Both the position numbers and the translations under genes were made by a program. A stretch of DNA of 12,734 nt from Chitinophaga pinensis (GTDB lineage Bacteria > Bacteroidota > Bacteroidia > SXHM01): assembly GCA_945889235.1 (NCBI GenBank), contig CAMDBK010000058.1, forward strand, positions 1 to 12,734, read 5' to 3'. Below, piece after piece: positions 6,711 to 12,734 of this stretch (positions are counted from its first letter, which is position 1; every line of letters begins with the position of its first letter). The notes under the pieces were generated by a model, which did not search any database, was not told the origin of the DNA, and saw only the letters and a program-made list of their open reading frames with translations.

Positions 6711-7253
6711 TTATTTAACTACAATCTGGTCAATCGCTTGTTCCAGATCGGGACCGCGCAGGTTCTGACCAATAATAATTCCTTTACCGTCAATCAGCCA
6801 GTTGGTAGGTATTCCTCGAACTCCATACATAGCTGCCGCTGCAGAATTCCATCCCAATAAATCACTTACGTGGGTGTTCCAGATAAGGCCATCCTGAATA
6901 ATTGCATTTTTCCAGCCCTGTTCATTCTGGTCAAGTGAAACACCAAAAATGGTGAACCCGCTTCCGCGCGTAAATTTTGAATCTTTGTATTTGTTATAAG
7001 CAGCAACTACATTAGGATTTTCCATGCGGCACGGGCGACACCATGAAGCCCAGAAATCAATTAAAACCACTTTACCTCTTAAAGATGAAAGTGCAATTTC
7101 ACTGCCTTCAGGATTTTTGAATTTCAACTCAGGCGCAATGTCTCCAACTGCTAAACCAATTTTTGGTGAAGTTGCAGTTGCTCCTGTTTGAGCAAAAGTT
7201 CCGGTCTGAAAAATAATCAGTGTAATGAATGAAAGAAAAAGTGATTTGTTCAT
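6711..7253 (-). CDS. Exported TlpA/ResA-like thiol-disulfide oxidoreductase
   Basis: This is a thioredoxin-fold protein that would reduce or exchange disulfides outside the cytoplasm. The 180-residue product begins with a Sec signal peptide: MNKS, a hydrophobic core LFLSFITLIIF, and a likely cleavage after TGTFA at residue 21. No lipobox cysteine is present, so it should be periplasmic and soluble. The AhpC/TSA-like thioredoxin domain carries the active site WASWCRPC (68-75, C72 and C75), the KVVLIDFW strand before it, and the cis-proline loop GIPTNWLID (P149). The frame stays open upstream to a GTG at 7313 inside an inverted repeat. The ATG at 7253 is preferred because it starts a proper signal peptide. 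An exact -7 promoter match precedes it and a strong terminator follows it, so it is probably its own transcription unit. Its partner substrates are unknown. Confidence 0.93.
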   Translation of the reverse strand: MNKSLFLSFITLIIFQTGTFAQTGATATSPKIGLAVGDIAPELKFKNPEGSEIALSSLRGKVVLIDFWASWCRPCRMENPNVVAAYNKYKDSKFTRGSGFTIFGVSLDQNEQGWKNAIIQDGLIWNTHVSDLLGWNSAAAAMYGVRGIPTNWLIDGKGIIIGQNLRGPDLEQAIDQIVVK

Positions 7254-7273
7254 GTTTTGTTTTTTAGATTTTG

Positions 7274-7281
7274 CAAAGTTA
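7274..7281 (-). promoter_or_regulatory. Candidate Bacteroidota -7 promoter element for tlpA
   Basis: The minus strand reads TAACTTTG, an exact TAnnTTTG match, 20 bases upstream of the preferred ATG at 7253. A TTTTGG at 7301-7296 could act as the -33 element, but the spacer of 15 bases is shorter than the usual 19-21. The position supports the 7253 start over the upstream GTG. Confidence 0.55.
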
Positions 7282-7307
7282 AAACAATAATACTGCCAAA
7301 AGTAAGT

Positions 7308-7358
7308 TGCCACTAATTATACTAATTTTCTCGAATTGAATTCGTGAAATTAGTGGCA
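7308..7358. repeat. Nested inverted repeat between murA and tlpA
   Basis: TGCCACTAATT (7308-7318) and AATTAGTGGCA (7348-7358) are perfect 11-base inverted arms. Inside them a second ACTAATT (7321-7327) can pair with the same right arm, and CGAATTGAATTCG (7332-7344) is a near-palindrome at the centre. TACTGCCA (7291-7298) also matches the outer right flank (7354-7361). It begins 8 bases after the murA stop and no T-tract follows it. It resembles a dispersed palindromic repeat or an RNA switch-like stem rather than a terminator. Confidence 0.75.
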
Positions 7359-7365
7359 GTAATTT

Positions 7366-8673
7366 TTATTCAATTCTTACAATGTTCGCCCCTATTTTAT
7401 TAAGTCGATCATCAATATGCTGGTAGCCGCGGTCAATCTGTTCAATGTTGTGTATGGTGCTTTTTCCTTTGGCTGAAAGTGCAGCAATCAAAAGTGCATT
7501 TCCTGCACGAATATCGGGCGAAGTCATTTCAATTCCTTTCAGTGAATGTTTCTTGTCCATGCCTATAACTGTTGCGCGGTGCGGGTCGCAGAGAATAATC
7601 TGTGCGCCCATGTCAATCAGTTTGTCCACAAAAAACAAACGGCTTTCAAACATTTTCTGGTGAATAAGAACACTGCCTTTTGCCTGAGTTGCAACTACCA
7701 GAACAATACTGATTAAGTCGGGTGTAAAGCCCGGCCATATTGCATCAGCAACCGTAAGAATTGAACCGTCAATAAAGGTGTCAATCTCATAATGTTCCTG
7801 CGCAGGAATGTAAATATCATCGCCTCTTCGCTCCATTTTTATTCCTAATCTTTTAAAAGTATCAGGAATAATTCCGAGGTGTTCATAACCAACATCTTTA
7901 ATCGTTATTTCACTTTGTGTCATGGCAGCAAGTCCAATAAAACTGCCTATCTCAACCATGTCAGGTAATAAACGGTGTTTACATCCTTTCATTGAATCAA
8001 CACCGTCAATAGTCAGCATATTTGAACCGATGCCTGAAATTTTTGCACCCATGCTGTTCAGCATTTTGCAAAGTTGCTGTACATAAGGTTCGCAGGCTGC
8101 ATTGTAAATTGTGGTGATGCCTTTTGCCATTACAGCTGCCATAACGATGTTTGCTGTTCCGGTTACAGAAGCCTCATCGAGGAGCATATAGCAGCCTTTT
8201 AGTTTATCTGATTCAACTTTGTAAAACTTTGTAACCGAATCATAAATGAATTTTGCTCCCAGATTCTGGAAACCGATAAAGTGGGTATCTAATCTTCTGC
8301 GTCCTATTTTATCGCCACCTGGGCTGGGAATATATCCTTTGCCGAAGCGCGCCAGCAGCGGACCAACAATCATAATAGAACCGCGCAAACCGGAAGCTAA
8401 TTTTTTGAAATCATCAGAATTCAGAAAATCTAAATTCACATCATCTGCCTGAAAAGTAAATTCTTCGTGCCCGGTTTTTTCAACCTTCACGCCCAATGCA
8501 GCGAGTAATTCAATCAGTTTATTTACATCTCTGATATCAGGAATATTGCTGATTACAACTTTTTCAGGAGTAAGTAGAACAGCACAGATGACCTGCAGTG
8601 CCTCGTTTTTTGCGCCTTGCGGAATTAGTTCGCCTTTGAGACGAAGACCACCTGTTATTTCAAATTTGCCCAA
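7366..8673 (-). CDS. murA: UDP-N-acetylglucosamine 1-carboxyvinyltransferase (MurA)
   Basis: MurA transfers enolpyruvate from PEP to UDP-GlcNAc, the first committed step of peptidoglycan synthesis, in the cytoplasm. The 435-residue protein is full length for the EPSP-synthase-like fold. Visible landmarks are GAKN (K22, N23), R97 in LRGSI, the active-site loop SPGGDKIGRRR (117-127), D319 in PGFTPDL (the counterpart of E. coli D305) and ESRLFFVDKL. The residue equal to E. coli Cys115 is D121, the form linked to natural fosfomycin insensitivity. The start codon is TTG at 8673-8671. It is the only usable start between the in-frame stop at 8730-8728 and the conserved MGKFEI N-terminus, and the next Met is residue 101. 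It follows EEP after 50 bases with no clear promoter, so it may be cotranscribed with it. Confidence 0.97.
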   Translation of the reverse strand: MGKFEITGGLRLKGELIPQGAKNEALQVICAVLLTPEKVVISNIPDIRDVNKLIELLAALGVKVEKTGHEEFTFQADDVNLDFLNSDDFKKLASGLRGSIMIVGPLLARFGKGYIPSPGGDKIGRRRLDTHFIGFQNLGAKFIYDSVTKFYKVESDKLKGCYMLLDEASVTGTANIVMAAVMAKGITTIYNAACEPYVQQLCKMLNSMGAKISGIGSNMLTIDGVDSMKGCKHRLLPDMVEIGSFIGLAAMTQSEITIKDVGYEHLGIIPDTFKRLGIKMERRGDDIYIPAQEHYEIDTFIDGSILTVADAIWPGFTPDLISIVLVVATQAKGSVLIHQKMFESRLFFVDKLIDMGAQIILCDPHRATVIGMDKKHSLKGIEMTSPDIRAGNALLIAALSAKGKSTIHNIEQIDRGYQHIDDRLNKIGANIVRIE

Positions 8674-8723
8674 GTTTTTTGTCTTTAAATTTATGGTGTG
8701 AAATAAATCAAAAAAATAATCGG

Positions 8724-9827
8724 TTAATCATTCAATTCAATAAAACAACTCACAGCATGATGGTCAGAAAGTTTTTCGGGCAATACCCTGAAACCGGATG
8801 AAGTAATTTCAGGGCTGTGTAAGATATAATCAATACGGAATGACGGAGCTTTACCGATATAGGTATTTCCCAAACCGCTGCCACTTTCCATAAATGCATC
8901 TTTCAAACCGCTTGATAAGTTATGATAGGTGTAAGAAGCCGGGGTGTCATTGAAATCACCGCAAACCATTACTGCATAAGGACAATTCTTAATATGCTCC
9001 GAAATTATATCAACCTGTTTTGCACGTTTTTCAAAAGCTTCTTTCAGCCGCCATACAATCCTTTTTGCGGATATCAGTGACAGATTATTTTCGTTTTGAT
9101 AGTTTTCAATCTGGTCCATTGTCTTGTAATCTTCAGGCTTGAACTTTATAGATTGCAGGTGAGCATTGTAAACGCGGATGGTATCATCATTTATTTTTAA
9201 GTCAACATAAATACACAGATTACCATGACTTTTTTCAAATTTAATTACGCCTTTATCAACAATGGGATAAGAAGTGAATAGTGCTATTCCCCACCAGGCT
9301 GTATCATTCATGCTTACATAATCATGAAAATAATACCTTTTTATTCCTTCAATTTCCTTGAGTGAATTAATAGTAGGAAAATAACCGGTGTTATCATGAA
9401 AAAATTCCTGAATGCAGAGTATCTGAGGCTTTTCTTCTTTGAGCAGCGTCATTATTTTATCACGTGTTCCTTCATTGTCGCTCCAGTTGTAAAGGTCAAA
9501 AAGCCTCACATTGTAGCTTAAAACTTTGATTGAATTTTCATTTTTAGTTTGCTCTTTATTTCCAAAATTATAGGTTGTAAGAATGAATGTATAACCAATA
9601 GCAATAGTGATTAATGAAACTAGAAATTGCAATTTAATCTGCACTGCCCAATAAATTACAAAAAGCACATTTGCAAGCAGAATAAAAGGATAAGCAAGTC
9701 CGAAGAACGCCAGATACCAAGCTTTTTCAGGGCTTATAAACGAGGCCAGGTAAGACAGCAGCAATGCAAACTCAGCAAGTAAATTGAAAAAGAAAACAAT
9801 TTTATTAAAAAGCGATAAATTTTTCAT
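8724..9827 (-). CDS. Membrane-anchored endonuclease/exonuclease/phosphatase (EEP) family protein
   Basis: The 367-residue protein has about three N-terminal membrane helices (roughly 8-30, 37-60 and 66-86) followed by a DNase I-like domain that should face the outside of the inner membrane. The metal-dependent phosphodiesterase motifs are all present: VLSYNVR (N106), ILCIQEFF (E141), VYNAHLQS (H223), VCGDFNDTP (D291, N293), RIDYIL (D333) and the terminal LSDHHAV (D355, H356). The catalytic site therefore looks intact. Whether the substrate is nucleic acid, a phospholipid head group or another phosphoester cannot be told from sequence. It follows the second rhomboid after 39 bases that contain a hairpin repeat, and it closes the mutL-rhomboid-rhomboid-EEP cluster. 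Confidence 0.92.
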   Translation of the reverse strand: MKNLSLFNKIVFFFNLLAEFALLLSYLASFISPEKAWYLAFFGLAYPFILLANVLFVIYWAVQIKLQFLVSLITIAIGYTFILTTYNFGNKEQTKNENSIKVLSYNVRLFDLYNWSDNEGTRDKIMTLLKEEKPQILCIQEFFHDNTGYFPTINSLKEIEGIKRYYFHDYVSMNDTAWWGIALFTSYPIVDKGVIKFEKSHGNLCIYVDLKINDDTIRVYNAHLQSIKFKPEDYKTMDQIENYQNENNLSLISAKRIVWRLKEAFEKRAKQVDIISEHIKNCPYAVMVCGDFNDTPASYTYHNLSSGLKDAFMESGSGLGNTYIGKAPSFRIDYILHSPEITSSGFRVLPEKLSDHHAVSCFIELND

Positions 9828-9835
9828 GGCTGTTA

Positions 9836-9865
9836 CCCTCTCCTTTGGATAGGGCAGGGTGAGGC
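9836..9865. repeat. Intergenic hairpin repeat, copy 2 (REP-like)
   Basis: CCCTCTCC (9836-9843) pairs with GGATAGGG (9847-9854) around a TTT loop, with one C/T mismatch, followed by an AGGGTGAGGC tail. It differs from copy 1 at 1781-1811 by a few substitutions and about one base of length. The tail ends one base from the rhomboid stop codon (9867-9869). The orientation relative to transcription is the same as in copy 1. Confidence 0.8.
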
Positions 9866-9866
9866 T

Positions 9867-10775
9867 TTACTTGTTTTCGTGGCTGGCTTTAAACAGAGTT
9901 TCTTTTTCTTTTTTTGTCAGACTTTCATACCCGGAAGAAGAAATTTTATCAAGAATTTCATCTATTTCTTCTTGTTTTATTTTGCGTTTCATATTATAAT
10001 CTTCGTCACTTATAGAACGTTTGTGAACAACTTTTATTTTAGACTTTCTAATGAAAAGTTTTTTCAACCTGAACAACAGATTGTTAAATCCTGATGATAA
10101 ATCAATTCCTTTTTTCATTTGAATAACAAAGATGTATCCGAAAATTGCACCACCAAGATGTGAAAGATGCCCGCCAGCGTTGGCGAAATACGTTACACCA
10201 ATTAAGTCAAGAACAACAACAAATAAGGCAATGTATTTCAACCGCACTTCGCCAATCACGAACAGGTGAATTAAATAATCAGGAACAAGAGTGGCGGCTG
10301 CAATAACAATCGCCATCACTCCTGCACTTGCGCCCACCATAAAGTCTGCGGGAGCATGTTGTTGAAAAGTAGGAATAAGATAATACGTGGCCAGTGCCAG
10401 ACCTGCACCAATCAGTCCGCCATAAATATAAACTGCAAAAACCCGTTTGCTGCTTGCATACTCCTGAAAAATTTTTCCGAAAATAATAAGCATCAGCATG
10501 TTCCCGAAAATGTGCCAAAGGCTGTAATGGGCAAACATGTAGGTAAATAATGTCCATGGTTTGAAAAGCAGTTCTTTGAAATTCATGGGAACTGCAATCC
10601 AGCTGACAACGCTGTGAAATATGGAAGAACTTTTATCAGGTGAAAGTCCTGAAACGGTGAGAATAAACTGAAAAATCACCAGCACCAGAAAAACAGAAAC
10701 GTTGATTACAATCAGTTGCCCAACGCTGTTTCCCGTTCTGAAAGGTGATTTTATATCCTCTGCAAACGAACTCAT
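9867..10775 (-). CDS. Rhomboid family intramembrane serine protease with C-terminal tail
   Basis: Rhomboids cut transmembrane proteins inside the lipid bilayer. This 302-residue copy has an N-terminal helix (about 20-42) and the HxxxN element HIFGN (H88, N92). The nucleophile motif is GASAG (S150), and the catalytic histidine H206 lies in GGHLSHLGGAIFGY, so the Ser-His dyad is intact. After the last helix (near 220) comes a charged cytoplasmic tail ending in a helical segment, EEIDEILDKISSSGYESLT...LFKAS. That segment resembles the small C-terminal domain common on Bacteroidota rhomboids (DUF6576-like). It starts 5 bases after the stop of the other rhomboid gene, so the two are cotranscribed. 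Substrate unknown. Confidence 0.95.
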   Translation of the reverse strand: MSSFAEDIKSPFRTGNSVGQLIVINVSVFLVLVIFQFILTVSGLSPDKSSSIFHSVVSWIAVPMNFKELLFKPWTLFTYMFAHYSLWHIFGNMLMLIIFGKIFQEYASSKRVFAVYIYGGLIGAGLALATYYLIPTFQQHAPADFMVGASAGVMAIVIAAATLVPDYLIHLFVIGEVRLKYIALFVVVLDLIGVTYFANAGGHLSHLGGAIFGYIFVIQMKKGIDLSSGFNNLLFRLKKLFIRKSKIKVVHKRSISDEDYNMKRKIKQEEIDEILDKISSSGYESLTKKEKETLFKASHENK

Positions 10776-10780
10776 ACTAA

Positions 10781-11521
10781 TTAATGCCGGAAACGATTCT
10801 TGTTCCAGAACCGGATGAGAAAATAACCAAAAATCATTCCACCGATGTGTGCAAAATGTGCAACATTATCCGATGGATTATTTTGTAATCCTGAATACAA
10901 TTCAAAAGCTCCGTAAAGCATTACAAAATATTTAGCTTTAATAGGTAACGCAAAATACACGTAAATTATTGTGTTGGGAAACATCATTCCAAATGCCAGC
11001 AATACACCAAACACAGCGCCTGAAGCACCAACAGTTGAAGTATTTAAAAGCATATTCAGACTTGCCATTTGCGGGTCAGTATAGTTCTGAGAATTATTAA
11101 GAATAGCAGCACCATTATTTAAAACTACTTCTAAATTTTCAGGTGAGATTTGAGACATGAGGGAGTGGATTTGTATTTCCAAAATTCCCAAATGGAGTGC
11201 AGCAGCACCTAAGCCGGTGAATAAATAATAGATGAGAAATTTTTTGCCGCCCCAATAATTCTCCAATGCATTTCCAAACATCCAGAGTGCAAGCATGTTG
11301 GAGAAAATATGCATAAATCCACCATGCATAAAAAAGTGCGTAACCAGTTGATAAGGCTTAAACAACTGCGATTCGAAAGGATGCAAGCCCAGCATTTCAA
11401 TTAAATCAAATTGCGTAAGAGTAATTGTGGCTAAGAAAAACAAGCCATTGATGATGAGTAAATTTTTTACAACAGGTGGCAAAATGCTGAACCCTGAAGG
11501 GCGATATTGTTCGTAGCTCAT
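10781..11521 (-). CDS. Rhomboid family intramembrane serine protease
   Basis: This is a second rhomboid, 246 residues, without the C-terminal tail of its neighbour. It shows HIFSN (H71, N75) on helix 2, the nucleophile motif GASGAVFG (S167) and the histidine motif VAHFAHIGGMIFG (H225), so the catalytic dyad is intact. A loop of about 45 residues (115-160), rich in Asn, Ser and Gln, separates the HIFSN half from the catalytic serine and is much longer than in the neighbouring copy. The ATG at 11521 overlaps the mutL stop as ATGA, which implies translational coupling. It is only distantly similar to the adjacent rhomboid, so the pair looks like an old duplication or two separate acquisitions rather than a recent tandem copy. 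Confidence 0.95.
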   Translation of the reverse strand: MSYEQYRPSGFSILPPVVKNLLIINGLFFLATITLTQFDLIEMLGLHPFESQLFKPYQLVTHFFMHGGFMHIFSNMLALWMFGNALENYWGGKKFLIYYLFTGLGAAALHLGILEIQIHSLMSQISPENLEVVLNNGAAILNNSQNYTDPQMASLNMLLNTSTVGASGAVFGVLLAFGMMFPNTIIYVYFALPIKAKYFVMLYGAFELYSGLQNNPSDNVAHFAHIGGMIFGYFLIRFWNKNRFRH

Positions 11522-12734
11522 TTCTGAAATTTCTTTTCTAAATCGTCAAGTGATAATTTGATGATAACCGGTTTTCCGCCCGGTGAGTAGTAAGGCATCT
11601 TGCAGGCAAACAACTTGTCGACAAGGTCATTCATTTCTTCGGTGCTTAAGGCTTTTCCATATTTTATAGCAGATTTCCGTGCCAATGACTTTGCCAGTGC
11701 ATCATGCCTGTTGCGGCTTTCAGAAAATTCATTTTTGAAAAATTCCAGCATGTCGTCAAGCAGTTGAGGAATATTATCAGAAGGAAAGTGCGAGGCAACG
11801 CCATCCACTGCAAATGTATTTTTTCCAATTTGTCTTAAACTGATTCCAAGGTTGCGAAGATCTTCTTCCATTTCTAGCAACAGGTTAAAATCTGCCGGTG
11901 AAAAAGCAAGTTCATGCGGAAATAAATGTTGTTGATTTATGCTTACTCCAACTTCCAGTGAAGCAAGAAAATTTTCATACAATATCCGTTCATGAGCACG
12001 GTGCTGGTCAATCAGCATCATTCCCGCTTTTATATGCGAAATAATATACCGGTTGTGTAGTTGGTAATGTTGTTTTTTTACCTGCAGTTTTTCCTGCTCT
12101 TCTTCAGGAATAATTGGCTTTAATTCTATTTCAGTTTCTGTTTTTCTACCTGCATGTTTGTCAATATCTTCATAGAGTTTACGCCAGTCATCACGCTTAC
12201 TGCGCTCCATTATTTTATCCTTTGCTTTTCCCGAACTGTAGTTTTTTTCAACTACAAAAGGATTGTAATCTTTATTGAATTTTATTTCGGGTTGAACGAT
12301 GGCAGTATTCTTAGGTGGTGGTGGAATATCCATGCTCATCTCCCTTTCAAAATCAATTGTAGGAGCAATATTAAACTTGCCCAGTGAAAGTTTTACAGCT
12401 GAACGCAGAATTGCATACACCGATTTTTCATCCTCAAATTTTATCTCAGTTTTTGTTGGATGGATGTTGATGTCAATAAAATCAGGCTTTACATCAAAAT
12501 AAAGAAAGTAAGACGGGAAACTGTCAGAATTCAGCAAGTCATTAAAAGCACTTTGAACAGCATGATGCAAATAAGCACTTTTGATAAAACGATTGTTGAC
12601 AAAAAAATATTGTTCACCTCGTGTTTTCCTTGCGTACTCAGGCTTTCCGATGTAGCCGGTGATTTTTATGATGCTGGTTTCTTCATCTAACGGAACTAAT
12701 TTTTCATTAATCGGGTTACCGAAAATTTCTACAA
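11518..12734 (-). CDS. mutL: DNA mismatch repair protein MutL, 5' part outside window
   Basis: MutL links mismatch recognition by MutS to strand incision. The visible 404 codons begin in the middle of the protein. They cover the S5-like transducer domain (GYIGKPEYARKTRGEQYFFVNNR, then INIHPTKTEIKF), a charged linker, and the C-terminal dimerization domain. The GHKL ATPase domain lies beyond the right edge. The C-terminal part carries MLIDQHRAHERILYE, close to the DQHA(x)2E(x)4E endonuclease motif with Ala replaced by Arg. Further on, SLARKSAIKYG and FACKMPYYSPGGKP stand where the other metal-binding motifs are expected, and some ligands are absent. The frame can be opened at a TTG at 12570, but conserved MutL sequence continues upstream without a break. 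The stop overlaps the rhomboid start. Confidence 0.97.
   Translation of the reverse strand, partial: VEIFGNPINEKLVPLDEETSIIKITGYIGKPEYARKTRGEQYFFVNNRFIKSAYLHHAVQSAFNDLLNSDSFPSYFLYFDVKPDFIDINIHPTKTEIKFEDEKSVYAILRSAVKLSLGKFNIAPTIDFEREMSMDIPPPPKNTAIVQPEIKFNKDYNPFVVEKNYSSGKAKDKIMERSKRDDWRKLYEDIDKHAGRKTETEIELKPIIPEEEQEKLQVKKQHYQLHNRYIISHIKAGMMLIDQHRAHERILYENFLASLEVGVSINQQHLFPHELAFSPADFNLLLEMEEDLRNLGISLRQIGKNTFAVDGVASHFPSDNIPQLLDDMLEFFKNEFSESRNRHDALAKSLARKSAIKYGKALSTEEMNDLVDKLFACKMPYYSPGGKPVIIKLSLDDLEKKFQK

Noticed and set aside
7283..7298. TGGCAG-N5-TTGTT sigma-54-like element before tlpA
   Set aside because: It lacks the -12 GC, and part of it belongs to the intergenic repeat. An exact TAnnTTTG element nearby is a better promoter candidate.
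7254..7313. N-terminal extension of the TlpA-like protein from a GTG
   Set aside because: It would bury the signal peptide, starts inside an inverted repeat, and lies upstream of or within the candidate promoter.
12571..12734. Treating MutL as starting at 12570
   Set aside because: Translation of the upstream bases in the same frame gives uninterrupted conserved MutL sequence (FVNNRFIKSAY and further), so the gene is merely cut by the window edge.
1..12734. CRISPR arrays, tRNA/rRNA genes, insertion sequences, toxin-antitoxin or defence islands
   Set aside because: No regularly spaced direct repeats, cloverleaf sequences, transposase motifs or paired small toxin-antitoxin frames were seen on either strand.

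Overview
The window is a gene-dense piece of chromosome from a member of the Bacteroidota. The organism call rests on several things: moderately AT-rich DNA; exact matches to the Bacteroidota -7 promoter consensus TAnnTTTG upstream of three genes; a MurA of the PGGDKIGRRRLDTH type; a short Ppx/GppA protein; a rhomboid with a C-terminal helical tail; and the gene order mutL-rhomboid-rhomboid-EEP, which I recall from this phylum. Genus cannot be decided from the sequence.

All thirteen genes are on the minus strand, so transcription runs from high to low coordinates. In that order they are: mutL (its 5' part lies beyond the right edge), two tandem rhomboid proteases, a membrane-anchored endonuclease/exonuclease/phosphatase (EEP) protein, murA, an exported TlpA-like thioredoxin, grpE, dnaJ, a Uma2-family predicted nuclease, an ABC exporter ATPase and its permease, a Ppx/GppA phosphatase, and a sigma-54-type response regulator (its 3' part lies beyond the left edge). 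Coding density is high and no gap between genes exceeds about 160 bases. The long plus-strand reading frames are shadows of these genes.

Right third (8724-12734): mutL and the first rhomboid overlap by ATGA, the second rhomboid follows after 5 bases, and EEP follows after a 39-base gap holding a small hairpin repeat. Middle (4746-8673): murA starts at TTG. It is followed by a nested inverted repeat and then by tlpA with its own promoter. A strong hairpin terminator ends tlpA, and grpE-dnaJ form a chaperone operon closed by another terminator. Left third (1-4720): a Uma2 gene with its own candidate promoter precedes the ABC pair (8-base overlap). A second copy of the hairpin repeat follows the permease, and then come ppx and the response regulator, which overlap by ATGA.

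Most of the content is housekeeping: mismatch repair, peptidoglycan synthesis, protein folding, envelope redox, export and membrane proteolysis. I see no CRISPR array, IS element, tRNA, rRNA or defence island. I did not find a convincing new multi-gene system. The items most worth a second look are three kinds of intergenic palindromic or short-unit repeat, the stop-codon-abutting position of one of them, an inserted Uma2 gene, coupling of ppx to a sigma-54 activator, and MurA with Asp at the fosfomycin-target position.
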